Shown: positions 1 to 8,501 of the stretch, in pieces | Layout: every line of letters begins with the position of its first letter | How positions within the stretch are numbered: position 1 is the first letter of the stretch | Source of the DNA: CAZWHE01 sp964633825 | GTDB taxonomy: Bacteria > Planctomycetota > B15-G4 > CAYZWU01 | Direction: 5' to 3' | DNA: 64,000 nucleotides | Assembly (NCBI GenBank): GCA_964633825.1 | Contig: CAZWHE010000002.1 | Location: forward strand, 19,956 to 83,955 | The notes under the pieces: model-generated | The model's database searches: none | Seen by the model: only the letters and a program-made list of their open reading frames with translations | What the model was told of the DNA's origin: nothing | Position numbers and translations under genes: made by a program

Positions 1-1
1 C

Positions 2-547
2 CTGTTTCAGAAAGACATCAATGTGGCATGGGACCTCGCACCCCATGACATTTCGATCATTCTCCACCTCATGGGCCGGCCTCCTAAATCGGTGAACTGC
101 CAGGGCAAAGCCCACGTGACACGCGGCATCGAAGACGTGACCAACATGTCGCTCAACTTCTACAACGGGGAATTCGCAACGATCCAGAGCAGCTGGCTCG
201 ATCCCAACAAGATCCGGATCATGACGATTGTGGGCAGCAAGATGATGATCGTCTACGACGACACGGAACCCCTGGAAAAGATCAAGATATACGATAAAAG
301 GGTCGAGGTCCCGCCCCACTACGACTCGTTCGCCGAGTTCCAGTACTCTTACCATTACGGCGACGTACACTCACCCTATCTCAAGCAGACGGAACCCCTT
401 CAAGTGGAATGCTGGCACTTTCTCGACTGCATCAAATCCGGCGCCCGGCCGGAATCGGGAGGGCGGGAGGGCCTCGAAGTGATTCAGATCCTCGAAGCGG
501 CGCAGAAGTCGATCGGGAACTGCGGCGGCAGTGTCGATATTTCGTAA
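2..547 (+). CDS. Gfo/Idh/MocA-family oxidoreductase, C-terminal part (5' end outside window)
   Basis: This is the C-terminal part of an NAD(P)-dependent sugar oxidoreductase; the reading frame is open to the left edge of the window, so the Rossmann domain is missing. The visible part begins just before the WDLAPHDISII segment, which matches the conserved catalytic-domain motif of Gfo/Idh/MocA dehydrogenases (usual form WDLGPHDID) containing the catalytic His-Asp pair. The end (GREGLEVIQILEAAQKS) is also typical of the family. Two genes downstream encode a WbpD-like acetyltransferase and a DegT aminotransferase, so by context this is probably a WbpB-like dehydrogenase acting on a UDP-N-acetylhexosaminuronic acid. 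The family is sure; the substrate is inferred from neighbours. Confidence 0.88.
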   Translation: MFQKDINVAWDLAPHDISIILHLMGRPPKSVNCQGKAHVTRGIEDVTNMSLNFYNGEFATIQSSWLDPNKIRIMTIVGSKMMIVYDDTEPLEKIKIYDKRVEVPPHYDSFAEFQYSYHYGDVHSPYLKQTEPLQVECWHFLDCIKSGARPESGGREGLEVIQILEAAQKSIGNCGGSVDIS

Positions 548-628
548 AAGCCTCTGTTCAACTCATTTCCGGTAAATGCCGATATGAATCGGAAGAACCG
601 ATAAGTAACAAAAACGGGATGCTCTCTC

Positions 629-1132
629 ATGAGTGATGGTGTGCCGGCGACATGCAAGATCGCGTCCGATGTCAAGCTCGGCGACGGCGTGAAGATATTC
701 GAATTTGTCAACCTCTACGGGTGCGAGATCGGCGGCGGAACGAAAATCGGCACTTTCGTTGAAATACAGAAGGGCGCCCGGATCGGCAGGAACTGCAAGA
801 TATCGAGCCACACCTTCATCTGCGAAGGCGTTTCCATCGAAGATAACGTTTTCGTGGGCCACAACGTCACTTTCATCAACGACGCTTTTCCAAGGGCGAC
901 GAGAGAAGACGGCTCCCTCCAGACGGAAGAGGACTGGGTCTGCATCGAAACACTTGTCAAGAAGGGCGCCTCGATCGGTTCGAGCGTCACTTTGCTTTGC
1001 GGGATCACGATCGGCGAAAACGCCGTCATCGGAGCGGGGAGTGTCGTGACGGGGAATGTTCCGGCGGACACGATCGTCGCCGGCAATCCCGCACGGGTGC
1101 TCAGAAAAATTAACAAGGTAGAAATCAAATGA
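629..1132 (+). CDS. WbpD-like hexapeptide-repeat N-acetyltransferase
   Basis: A 167-residue left-handed beta-helix acyltransferase. Nearly the whole chain is made of hexapeptide repeats such as IGTFVEIQKGARIG and IGENAVIGAGSVVTG, and the end NPARVLRKI is the usual C-terminal signature. The long loop after FINDAFPR, where nucleotide-sugar acetyltransferases of the WbpD/WlbB type bind substrate, is present. The expected reaction is acetyl-CoA-dependent N-acetylation of a 3-amino UDP-sugar made by the next gene's aminotransferase. Its stop codon overlaps the next start (ATGA), so the two are translationally coupled. The ribosome-binding site is weak. Family is confident; the exact sugar is inferred. 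Confidence 0.88.
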   Translation: MSDGVPATCKIASDVKLGDGVKIFEFVNLYGCEIGGGTKIGTFVEIQKGARIGRNCKISSHTFICEGVSIEDNVFVGHNVTFINDAFPRATREDGSLQTEEDWVCIETLVKKGASIGSSVTLLCGITIGENAVIGAGSVVTGNVPADTIVAGNPARVLRKINKVEIK

Positions 1133-2262
1133 AAGTTCCATTTCTCGATCTGAAAGCTCAATACGAATCGATCAAGGGCGAAATTTCGGCCGCGCTTCAG
1201 GAGGTGCTGGACAACACGGCTTTCGCCGGCGGCCCCTTCGTGGCACGCTTCGAAGAGGAATTCGCCGCGTTCTGCCGCTGCGAAGACGCCGTCGGCGTGG
1301 GGAGCGGCACCGATTCTCTCTGGATGGCACTCCAGGCGCTCGGCGTTGGCGAGGGCGACGAGGTGATCACCGTTCCCAACACGTTCATCGCCACGGCCGA
1401 AGCGATCAGCTTCTGCGGCGCACGGCCTGTTTTTGTCGACGTCGACGAGCGGACATACACGATGAACCCCGCTCTGATCGAAGACGCCGTCACGCCGCGG
1501 ACGAAATGCATCATTCCCGTTCACCTCTACGGCCAGACGGCCGACATGGGCGCCATTATGGAAATCGCCGACAAAAGAGGACTCTTTGTCGTTGAAGACG
1601 CCTGCCAGGCCCACGGCGCCGAATACAAAGGCCGGCCGGCGGGATCGATCGGCGACGCGGGGTGTTTCAGCTTCTATCCGGGGAAGAACCTGGGAGCCTA
1701 CGGCGAAGCAGGCGCGGTCGTGACCAACGACACCGAACTGGCCGAAAAGATACGCATGCTGCGCGACCACGGGCAGTCGAAAAAGCACTACCACTCGAAG
1801 ATCGGCTGCAACTCGCGTATGGACGGCTTCCAGGGCGCCGTGCTCGGTGTGAAACTCAAATACCTCCCCGCCTGGAACGCCGGGCGGAGAAAAATCGCCA
1901 AGATGTACGGCGAACTCCTGGCCGAGACGGACGGCATCGTTCTCCCCCAGGTCGCGGACTATGCAAAACACGTCTTCCATATCTACGCGGTACGAACAAG
2001 AAAGCGCGACGAGTTCATGAGCGCTCTGGCCGCCGAGGGCGTTGCCAGCGGGATTCACTATCCCATTCCCGTGCACCTCCAAGAGGCCTACGGCTTTCTG
2101 AAACTGAAAAAGGGGTCATTCCCAGTCGCTGAAAAGTGCGCCGAGGAACAGGTTTCGCTCCCCATGTTCGCGGAAATGACCCGGGATCAGGTCAAATACG
2201 CGGCCAAGACGATCGGTCGCTTCAGCTGGCGCAGAAGCGGCACTCTCATTTCGTGGAGCTGA
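1129..2262 (+). CDS. DegT/DnrJ/EryC1/StrS aminotransferase (WbpE-like)
   Basis: A 377-residue PLP-dependent sugar aminotransferase. The N-terminus MKVPFLDLKAQY, the GSGTDSLWMAL phosphate-binding segment, VEDACQAHGAEYKG and the PLP lysine in SFYPGKNLGAYG (K186) are all present, as is RDHGQSKKYH-like substrate-loop sequence. It transfers an amino group, usually from glutamate, to a keto-UDP-sugar. With the dehydrogenase before it and the acetyltransferase it overlaps by 4 bases, it forms a dehydrogenase-aminotransferase-acetyltransferase trio, as in di-N-acetylated mannuronic acid pathways. The C-terminus after KTIGRFSW is slightly unusual but length is normal. Confidence 0.93.
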   Translation: MKVPFLDLKAQYESIKGEISAALQEVLDNTAFAGGPFVARFEEEFAAFCRCEDAVGVGSGTDSLWMALQALGVGEGDEVITVPNTFIATAEAISFCGARPVFVDVDERTYTMNPALIEDAVTPRTKCIIPVHLYGQTADMGAIMEIADKRGLFVVEDACQAHGAEYKGRPAGSIGDAGCFSFYPGKNLGAYGEAGAVVTNDTELAEKIRMLRDHGQSKKHYHSKIGCNSRMDGFQGAVLGVKLKYLPAWNAGRRKIAKMYGELLAETDGIVLPQVADYAKHVFHIYAVRTRKRDEFMSALAAEGVASGIHYPIPVHLQEAYGFLKLKKGSFPVAEKCAEEQVSLPMFAEMTRDQVKYAAKTIGRFSWRRSGTLISWS

Positions 2263-2270
2263 TGAAATCC

Positions 2271-2312
2271 TCGCCGGCCGGAGCGCCGAAATCGCCGGCC
2301 GGAGCACTCGGA
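2271..2312. repeat. 21-bp direct repeat, two copies, intergenic
   Basis: Two adjacent 21-base units (2271-2291 and 2292-2312) share their first 14 bases (TCGCCGGCCGGAGC) and lie directly between the aminotransferase stop and the next start. The repeat is one of several short tandem duplications in this window. I see no promoter or terminator in the gap, so the genes are probably co-transcribed. Confidence 0.6.
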
Positions 2313-2340
2313 ACAACACACTCCATTACAGCGGAATCCG

Positions 2341-3732
2341 ATGAACCAGGACAGCGTTGACCAATTGTTCGACAGGATCAGGGAAGGGGTCGGGCTCACC
2401 TTTAACCAGACATCCCTCTCTTCCCTCGGCCTGGCCGTCATCGTTCTCCTCGGCTTGGCCGTGCTGACCCTTCCGCGGCGCTACGCTCTTCTTCCGCTGC
2501 TGGTCGGCGCATGCTTCATACCGGCCGGGCAGCGCATCGCGGTTTTCACACTCGATTTCACGCTGCTGAGAATCATGGTTCTCTTCGGCTGGGCGAGAAT
2601 CATTCTCAAGAAAGATAACCGCGACTTTCACTGGAAAACGATCGACGTTCTCATCATCGCCTGGGTCTTGTCCCGATCGGCCGCGTATATCCTGCTCCAC
2701 GGCACGATGTCGGCCGTCATATACAGGCTCGGCGGGATGTTCGACGCCCTCGGCATGTACTTTCTGTTCCGAATGCTGATCGAGGACTGGGACGATGCCT
2801 ACAGGATCGTCAAGGTTTTCATCATCCTCAGCATCCCGGTGGCGTTCTTCTTCCTGATCGAGAACGGGACCGGCCGCAATCTTTTTTCCATATTCGGAGG
2901 AGTTCCCGAAGCCGCGAGGATCCGCGGGGATGATCTGCGATGCCAGGGCGCTTTCGTACACCCCATCGCGGCGGGGTGTTTCTGGGCTTCGCTCATGCCG
3001 GTGATGTTGTTCTTCCTCTGGCGCAGCGGAAAAGAAAAGATCCTGGCCATCGCCGGGCTCTGCTGTTCCGCGCTGATCATTCTCTTCTGCGCCTCCTCGA
3101 CACCGGTCGTCGCCGCCCTCGCCGGCCTCGGAGCGGCCTGCCTCTTTCCAGCCAGGAGGCTCATGAAATGGATCAGGTGGGGAGCTCTCTGCTCGATCGT
3201 GGGACTCCACCTCGTAATGGACGGGCCCGTTTGGGCGCTGATCGCAAAAACGGACATCGTGGGAGGTTCCACCGGTTACCACAGATATCAGCTCATCCAG
3301 CAGGCGATCACCCGGATCGACGAATGGTGGCTTATCGGAACGACGACCACGGCACACTGGGGACATTTCCTCTTCGATGTGGCCAACAATTATGTTTCGG
3401 AAGGGGTCCGGGGCGGATTGATCGCACTCGTCTTCTTTCTGGCGATCATCGGATTTGCGTTCCTGGGGATCGGGCGATCGCTCCGTCTGAACAGCGGCGA
3501 TTCCATGAAAACACTCTTTGCATGGCTTCTGGGGGGGATGGTTTTCGCTCACTGCACATCCTTCATCGCACTGAATTACTCCGAACAGAACACGATGATC
3601 TGGTTTCTCACCCTCGCCATCGTGGGGCGCCTGACGCCCCTCGTCGTGAAAGAGGAAGCCCTGGTCGAACAGGGTCCGTTTGCACTGGGACGAGAAGCGG
3701 AGCTCGTGAACAGGAAAGGCTTGCTGCGATGA
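2341..3732 (+). CDS. O-antigen ligase/polymerase-like polytopic membrane protein
   Basis: A 463-residue inner-membrane protein with about ten to twelve hydrophobic segments, beginning with SLGLAVIVLLGLAVLTL and ending before a basic cytoplasmic tail. Family-like features of Wzy/WaaL proteins are the large loop between late helices (about residues 295-345) containing Arg and His residues, followed by DVANNYVSEGVRGGLIAL, which resembles the HN-SYL-ELGVLG type motif of O-antigen ligases. The likely role is polymerising or transferring lipid-linked glycan at the periplasmic face. It overlaps the following glycosyltransferase by four bases (ATGA). The family call is good; polymerase versus ligase cannot be decided. 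Confidence 0.75.
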   Translation: MNQDSVDQLFDRIREGVGLTFNQTSLSSLGLAVIVLLGLAVLTLPRRYALLPLLVGACFIPAGQRIAVFTLDFTLLRIMVLFGWARIILKKDNRDFHWKTIDVLIIAWVLSRSAAYILLHGTMSAVIYRLGGMFDALGMYFLFRMLIEDWDDAYRIVKVFIILSIPVAFFFLIENGTGRNLFSIFGGVPEAARIRGDDLRCQGAFVHPIAAGCFWASLMPVMLFFLWRSGKEKILAIAGLCCSALIILFCASSTPVVAALAGLGAACLFPARRLMKWIRWGALCSIVGLHLVMDGPVWALIAKTDIVGGSTGYHRYQLIQQAITRIDEWWLIGTTTTAHWGHFLFDVANNYVSEGVRGGLIALVFFLAIIGFAFLGIGRSLRLNSGDSMKTLFAWLLGGMVFAHCTSFIALNYSEQNTMIWFLTLAIVGRLTPLVVKEEALVEQGPFALGREAELVNRKGLLR

Positions 3733-4670
3733 CGGACGTCGATCTTTCCATAATCATCGTCAGCTTCAACACGAGGAGCCGGACCCTCGAATGCCTGCGC
3801 TCGGTGTATGATCAGACAAGGGACACTCGCTTCGAGGTCATCGTCGTCGACAACGCATCGAGCGACGGCTCCGGAGAGGCTATCGCGTCCGAATTTCCCA
3901 AGCTGAACCTTATCGAGCTCGAGGACAACATCGGTTTTGCCAGGGCCAACAACCTCGCCGCCGAGCGCGCGGCCGGAAAATATCTCCTGCTGCTCAATCC
4001 CGACACCCTTGTGCTCGACGGCGCCGTCCAGAGACTCCATGCATTCGCCGAGTCTCGCGGAAACGCCGGGATCTGCGGGGGCAGGTCGATTTTTCCGGAC
4101 GGAACGCTCAATCCCCTCTGCTGCAGGCGCAGCCCCACCCCCTGGAGCATGTTCTGCATCGCCACGGGCCTGTCCCACATCTTCAAGGAGAGCCGGCTGT
4201 TCAATCCGGAGGCCTACGGAGCGTTTCAGCAGAACAGCGTTAAAGAAGTGGACATTATTCACGGAAGCTTCCTCCTCATCGGGAGCGGGCTCTGGAAGGA
4301 GCTGGGAGGATTCGATCCCGCCTTTTTCATGTACGGAGAAGAAGTCGATCTCTGCACGCGCGCCCGGAAAAAAGGATTCCCCTGCTTCTACACCCCCGGC
4401 GCAACGGTCATCCATTACGGCGGGGCGTCCGAAAAGATCTTTGCCGACAAGATGGTCCGTCTCCTTTCCGCTAAATCGACATTCATCAGGAGACACTGGC
4501 CCGGCCGTTCTTCCTGGTTCGGCATCTCCATGCTCTGGTTGTGGGTACTGCGTAGGTATCTGTTTACGATCTTGTCGTCTCTCTTCCCCACCCATGGCGA
4601 CAGGCGGAACGTCTCGGAAATGAAAAAGATCTGGAAGCACCGATCAAATTGGCTTGTAGGATATAGATGA
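3729..4670 (+). CDS. Glycosyltransferase family 2 (rhamnosyltransferase-like)
   Basis: A 313-residue GT-A glycosyltransferase. I chose the ATG that overlaps the previous stop, because the protein then starts MTDVDLSIIIVSFNTR, the classical GT2 N-terminus. Nucleotide-binding VVDNASSDGS (around residue 39), NIGFARANN, the metal-binding LNPDTLV (DxD-like) and the acceptor-side FFMYGEEVDLCTRARKKG (ED motif) are clear. It resembles WbbL-type rhamnosyltransferases. It would act at the cytoplasmic membrane adding a sugar to the growing repeat unit. The C-terminus has a hydrophobic/basic amphipathic stretch. It overlaps neighbours on both sides, consistent with an operon. Confidence 0.92.
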   Translation: MTDVDLSIIIVSFNTRSRTLECLRSVYDQTRDTRFEVIVVDNASSDGSGEAIASEFPKLNLIELEDNIGFARANNLAAERAAGKYLLLLNPDTLVLDGAVQRLHAFAESRGNAGICGGRSIFPDGTLNPLCCRRSPTPWSMFCIATGLSHIFKESRLFNPEAYGAFQQNSVKEVDIIHGSFLLIGSGLWKELGGFDPAFFMYGEEVDLCTRARKKGFPCFYTPGATVIHYGGASEKIFADKMVRLLSAKSTFIRRHWPGRSSWFGISMLWLWVLRRYLFTILSSLFPTHGDRRNVSEMKKIWKHRSNWLVGYR

Positions 4671-4735
4671 CAAATCCCTTAAACTACATGGAAGGACGGA
4701 CCTTACAAGGGCATCTATGTTCAAGGAGACTTTCG

Positions 4736-6193
4736 ATGACAAGAACAAGCCATCTAATCATCCTCTCAGCCATGCTTCTCGCTTTTTTCCTGTGCCACTC
4801 GGCCGTCTCGTGCAGCTGGGCGAAACTGTATTACGTGGACAGCGAAGCGAGCGGAACAAATGACGGATCATCCTGGAACAACGCCTGGACGAGCTTCGGC
4901 GATATCGACTGGAATTCGGTAAAGGCCGGCGACACGATCTTCATCTCCGGAGGAAAATCCTCCAGGACTTATCTCGAAACTCTCGACGTGAAAACATCAG
5001 GGAGCCCGGGCAGCCGGATCAGGATTCGCGTGGGACAGGACAGAAACCATTGCGGCAAAATCATCATCGACGGACAGAAAACCCGAAACCACTGCATTGT
5101 CCTGAACCAGCACGTCGCCATAGACGGGAAATACGACGGCGAAATACGCATCATCTGCAGGAACTCCAAATGGGCCGGGATCAAGTCTGGCAGAGCCGTA
5201 GGGAACTTCATCCGGTACGTCGAAATCCATGATTGCGGCGACGGAACGGCTGCCGGCGGCTTCAACCACGGGATCCACCTGAACAAAGCGGATGGATGCG
5301 AGGTCTCACACTGCCACATCCACCACAACCACCAGGACGGGTACAACGCAAGCGGCAGCGTCGGTGATTCGTTCGGCAACAACAAGGTCCACCACTGCAA
5401 GATCACGGATAATTCCGATGACGGGATCGCCTGCCGGAGCGGGCACGACATCTACAACAATGTCATCGCCGACTGCTTTCGCCATCCCGACGGGGGCGAG
5501 GGGCATCCCGACGGCATCCAGGCGCAGGGTTCCTTCACCCGCATATGGAACAACAAGATCTACGACTGCCACACCCATGCCATATTCGCCGATCCTTTGA
5601 GAAGCGGCGACGCCGAATACATATGGATCTGGAATAACCTCGTCTACAGGACCAGCGAATCCCTTCGCATGCACGGCATCAAGGTGAAAAAAGAGACCGG
5701 CACGAACTCGATCAGCAACATCCTCATCGCCAACAACACGGTCGTCGATACCGGTTACGGCGCGATCGAGATCAAATGCGACGCCACATCGGACGTGATC
5801 GTGAAGAACAACATCGTCTATAACTGCAGGTTGCTCGGCAAGCAGGGCTTCGTGATGGGAACCAACGACGACAACGGGCTTATCGATTACAACTGCGTCA
5901 ACGGCAGAAAGCTGGGCAGCACGAGAATGAAATGGGACGGGAATGTCTACGATTACGCAGATTTCGTCTCCATCGGATTCGGGCAGGAGCACGGACAGAC
6001 GGACGATCCCTTTTTCGCCGACTACTCCGAAATGGACTACAACGGGAACGGCCAGGATTTCAGGCTCACGGGCAAGAGCAAGTCGTGCAGGGGCAAGGGG
6101 GACGATCTCTCCGAGTTTTTCACCACCGACATGGAAGGCGCGACGAGATCGGTGTGGGATATCGGGTGTTACGCGTATACGAAAGGGGAATAA
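4736..6193 (+). CDS. Secreted right-handed parallel beta-helix protein
   Basis: A 485-residue exported protein. An upstream in-frame ATG at 4667 overlaps the previous stop, but the ATG at 4736 has a good AAGGAG seven bases upstream and is followed directly by a signal peptide (MTRTSHLIILSAMLLAFF...SCSWA), so I prefer it. The mature part starts YYVDSEASGTNDGSSWNNAW, the standard opening of pectate-lyase-fold repeat proteins. It continues with many short beta-helix turns rich in N, G and I (for example ILIANNTVVDTGYGAIEI). A polysaccharide lyase, epimerase or glycan-binding role is possible given its place among glycan genes, but no catalytic triad is recognisable. Confidence 0.85.
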   Translation: MTRTSHLIILSAMLLAFFLCHSAVSCSWAKLYYVDSEASGTNDGSSWNNAWTSFGDIDWNSVKAGDTIFISGGKSSRTYLETLDVKTSGSPGSRIRIRVGQDRNHCGKIIIDGQKTRNHCIVLNQHVAIDGKYDGEIRIICRNSKWAGIKSGRAVGNFIRYVEIHDCGDGTAAGGFNHGIHLNKADGCEVSHCHIHHNHQDGYNASGSVGDSFGNNKVHHCKITDNSDDGIACRSGHDIYNNVIADCFRHPDGGEGHPDGIQAQGSFTRIWNNKIYDCHTHAIFADPLRSGDAEYIWIWNNLVYRTSESLRMHGIKVKKETGTNSISNILIANNTVVDTGYGAIEIKCDATSDVIVKNNIVYNCRLLGKQGFVMGTNDDNGLIDYNCVNGRKLGSTRMKWDGNVYDYADFVSIGFGQEHGQTDDPFFADYSEMDYNGNGQDFRLTGKSKSCRGKGDDLSEFFTTDMEGATRSVWDIGCYAYTKGE

Positions 6194-6252
6194 ACTGATT
6201 CGACCCGAAAGCTCTTTCCGAAAATAGGTGGTCGGATCGGCAAATCGGAACA

Positions 6253-8205
6253 ATGTGCGGCATCGCCGGGACAATCAGGCTTGACGGGGAAAAAGCCGAC
6301 CGCGGTCTTCTGGAAAGAATGATCGACCGGATCAGGTACCGGGGACCGGACGAGACAGGGTTTTTCATCGACGAGAACGCCGGGATGGCTCACGCGCGGC
6401 TCAGCATCATCGACCTGTCCACGGGGAGCCAGCCCATTCACAACGAGGACAAGACCCTGTGGATCGTATTCAACGGCGAGATCTACAATTATGTGGAGCT
6501 GAGAAAGTCCCTCGTGGAGCGGGGCCACCGCTTCACCACAAAGTCCGACACGGAAGTGATCGTCCATCTCTACGAAGAAAAAGGAGAGGATTGCGTCAAC
6601 GATTTCAACGGCCAGTGGGCCTTCGCGATCTGGGACACGCGGAAGAGAAAGATCTTCCTCTCGAGGGACCGCCTGGGAATACGGCCCCTCTTCTACACGG
6701 TCTCAGACAAGGCATTCCTTTTTTCCTCGGAGATCAAGTCGCTGTTCGCCGCCCCGGAAGTGAGACGGGAGCTCGATCCCCGGGCGCTCGACCAGATATT
6801 TACGTTCTGGGTCACCATTCCGCCGAAGACGGCTTTCAAGGGAATCCGGGAGCTCCCGCCCGGCCACTCGATGACCATGAAAGACGGCGACGTAAAAGTA
6901 CGGCCTTACTGGAAGCCCGATTTTTCCCATATCCCCCGGAAGGTGGACGACAACGAATGCGTCGACAGGCTTCGCTCCCTCCTGATCGATTCGACACGCC
7001 TCAGGCTCCGCTCCGACGTGCCCGTCGGCGCCTACCTGAGCGGCGGGCTCGATTCGTCCGTCACGACCGCGCTGATCAGAAAATTCAGCGACTCCCGCCT
7101 GAGCTCCTTTTCGATCGTCTTCGACGACGCCGAGTTCGACGAGAGCGGTTTCCAGCGGGACGTGATCGACATGCTTCGAACCGATCACCGGGAGATTTGT
7201 TGTTCCGCGACCGACATCGGCGGGGTTTTCCCCGATGTAATATGGCACTCCGAAAAACCGGTCGTGAGAACGGCCCCTGCGCCTCTCTACCTCCTCTCCC
7301 GCCTCGTGAGAGACAGCGACTACAAGGTCGTCCTCACCGGCGAGGGATCGGACGAGATTCTGGGGGGTTACGATCTGTACAAGGAAGCCAAGATCAGGAG
7401 ATTCTGGGGAGCATATCCCGACTCGAAGATCCGCCCGCTCCTTCTGAAAAGACTCTACCCCTACCTGCAGAACATACAGGCGCAGCCCGAAGCCTATCTC
7501 AAGGCCTTTTTCCACGTGAGGCCCGACGACCTGACCCACCCGTTTTTCTCCCACCTCCCCCGCTGGGAGATGACATCGAAGCTCAAGATCTTCTTCAGCG
7601 ACCGGATGAAGTCCGAGCTCAATGGATACAACGCATATGAAGAGCTCGAAAACCTGATTCCGAATGAATACTTCGAATGGGACGGCTTCTGCAGGGCCCA
7701 GTTTCTCGAAAGCACGACCCTTCTCCCCGGCTACATCCTTTCTTCGCAGGGAGACAGGATGGCCATGGCCCACTCGGTGGAGGGAAGGTTCCCTTTTCTC
7801 GACCACCGCGTCGTCGAATTCGCGGCCAGCCTTCCTCCCCGCCTCAAGATGAAGGCTTTGAACGAAAAATTCATCCTGAAGCGGGCCGCCGAGGACCTGA
7901 TACCGGCATCGGTCGGGAAGAGGCCGAAGCAGCCCTACCGCGCGCCCGAGGCCGTCAGTTTCATCGGTATGGGGGAACGTTCGAACGGCCGGGATTATGT
8001 GGAGGAGCTCCTCTCCCGGAAACGCATCGACGAGGCCGGAATATTCAATGCATCGGCAGTGGAAAAGTTGATTGGAAAGATCAAGAGAAGGAAGGCCATC
8101 GGCATCAAGGACAACATGGCCCTGGTCGGAATTCTTTCCACCCAGCTTCTCTTGGAACAGTTTGTCACTCGATTGGGGAAGATTTCAAACCATGGAAAAG
8201 ATTGA
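6253..8205 (+). CDS. asnB: Asparagine synthase (glutamine-hydrolysing)-type amidotransferase
   Basis: A 650-residue two-domain enzyme. The N-terminal Ntn glutaminase domain starts MCGIAG, with Cys2 as nucleophile after Met removal, and carries RYRGPDETG and NGEIYNY. The C-terminal synthetase domain has the pyrophosphate-binding loop AYLSGGLDSSV and GEGSDEILGGY. It hydrolyses glutamine and transfers ammonia to an AMP-activated carboxylate. AsnB-type proteins inside polysaccharide loci often amidate uronic acids or other carboxylates rather than aspartate, so the true acceptor may be a sugar or carrier-bound acid. It overlaps the acyl carrier protein gene by 14 bases, which suggests joint function. 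Confidence 0.93.
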   Translation: MCGIAGTIRLDGEKADRGLLERMIDRIRYRGPDETGFFIDENAGMAHARLSIIDLSTGSQPIHNEDKTLWIVFNGEIYNYVELRKSLVERGHRFTTKSDTEVIVHLYEEKGEDCVNDFNGQWAFAIWDTRKRKIFLSRDRLGIRPLFYTVSDKAFLFSSEIKSLFAAPEVRRELDPRALDQIFTFWVTIPPKTAFKGIRELPPGHSMTMKDGDVKVRPYWKPDFSHIPRKVDDNECVDRLRSLLIDSTRLRLRSDVPVGAYLSGGLDSSVTTALIRKFSDSRLSSFSIVFDDAEFDESGFQRDVIDMLRTDHREICCSATDIGGVFPDVIWHSEKPVVRTAPAPLYLLSRLVRDSDYKVVLTGEGSDEILGGYDLYKEAKIRRFWGAYPDSKIRPLLLKRLYPYLQNIQAQPEAYLKAFFHVRPDDLTHPFFSHLPRWEMTSKLKIFFSDRMKSELNGYNAYEELENLIPNEYFEWDGFCRAQFLESTTLLPGYILSSQGDRMAMAHSVEGRFPFLDHRVVEFAASLPPRLKMKALNEKFILKRAAEDLIPASVGKRPKQPYRAPEAVSFIGMGERSNGRDYVEELLSRKRIDEAGIFNASAVEKLIGKIKRRKAIGIKDNMALVGILSTQLLLEQFVTRLGKISNHGKD

Positions 8206-8443
8206 AAAGAACATTCGGCAGTTTGTTGTGGACAACTTCCTCTTTGGACAGGACGACGACCAGCTTGCAAGCGACACGTCTCTCCTGCAGGCCGGCATCA
8301 TTGATTCGACGGGAGTCCTCGAGATCGTCGTTTTTCTGGAAGACGGCTACGACATCAAGGTGGAAGACAGCGAGCTCATACCCGAAAACCTCGATTCCAT
8401 CAAGAACCTGGCGGCATTCATCACCACCAAGTCCGCCGGCTGA
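8192..8443 (+). CDS. Acyl carrier protein
   Basis: An 83-residue phosphopantetheine carrier protein. I start it at the ATG inside the end of the amidotransferase gene, which gives MEKIEKNIRQFVV. The attachment site is GIIDSTG with Ser39, and the flanking LEIVVFLEDGYDI and LDSIKNLAAFI helices are normal for the family. It is not next to fatty-acid synthesis genes, so it is a dedicated carrier for this locus. The obvious partner is the acyl-AMP ligase at 15535-17079, which could load it; the loaded acid could then be amidated by the overlapping AsnB or transferred to the glycan. Confidence 0.9.
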   Translation: MEKIEKNIRQFVVDNFLFGQDDDQLASDTSLLQAGIIDSTGVLEIVVFLEDGYDIKVEDSELIPENLDSIKNLAAFITTKSAG

Positions 8444-8501
8444 TAGACGCCGGACCCACTCTCTCCAGGCGGTTGATCGGATCGGACGAGGGAGCCTGAT
8501 C

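Noticed and set aside
715..2082. Minus-strand open frame of 455 codons opposite the acetyltransferase and aminotransferase genes
   Set aside because: Both plus-strand genes have full family motifs; the antisense frame crosses their junction and has none.
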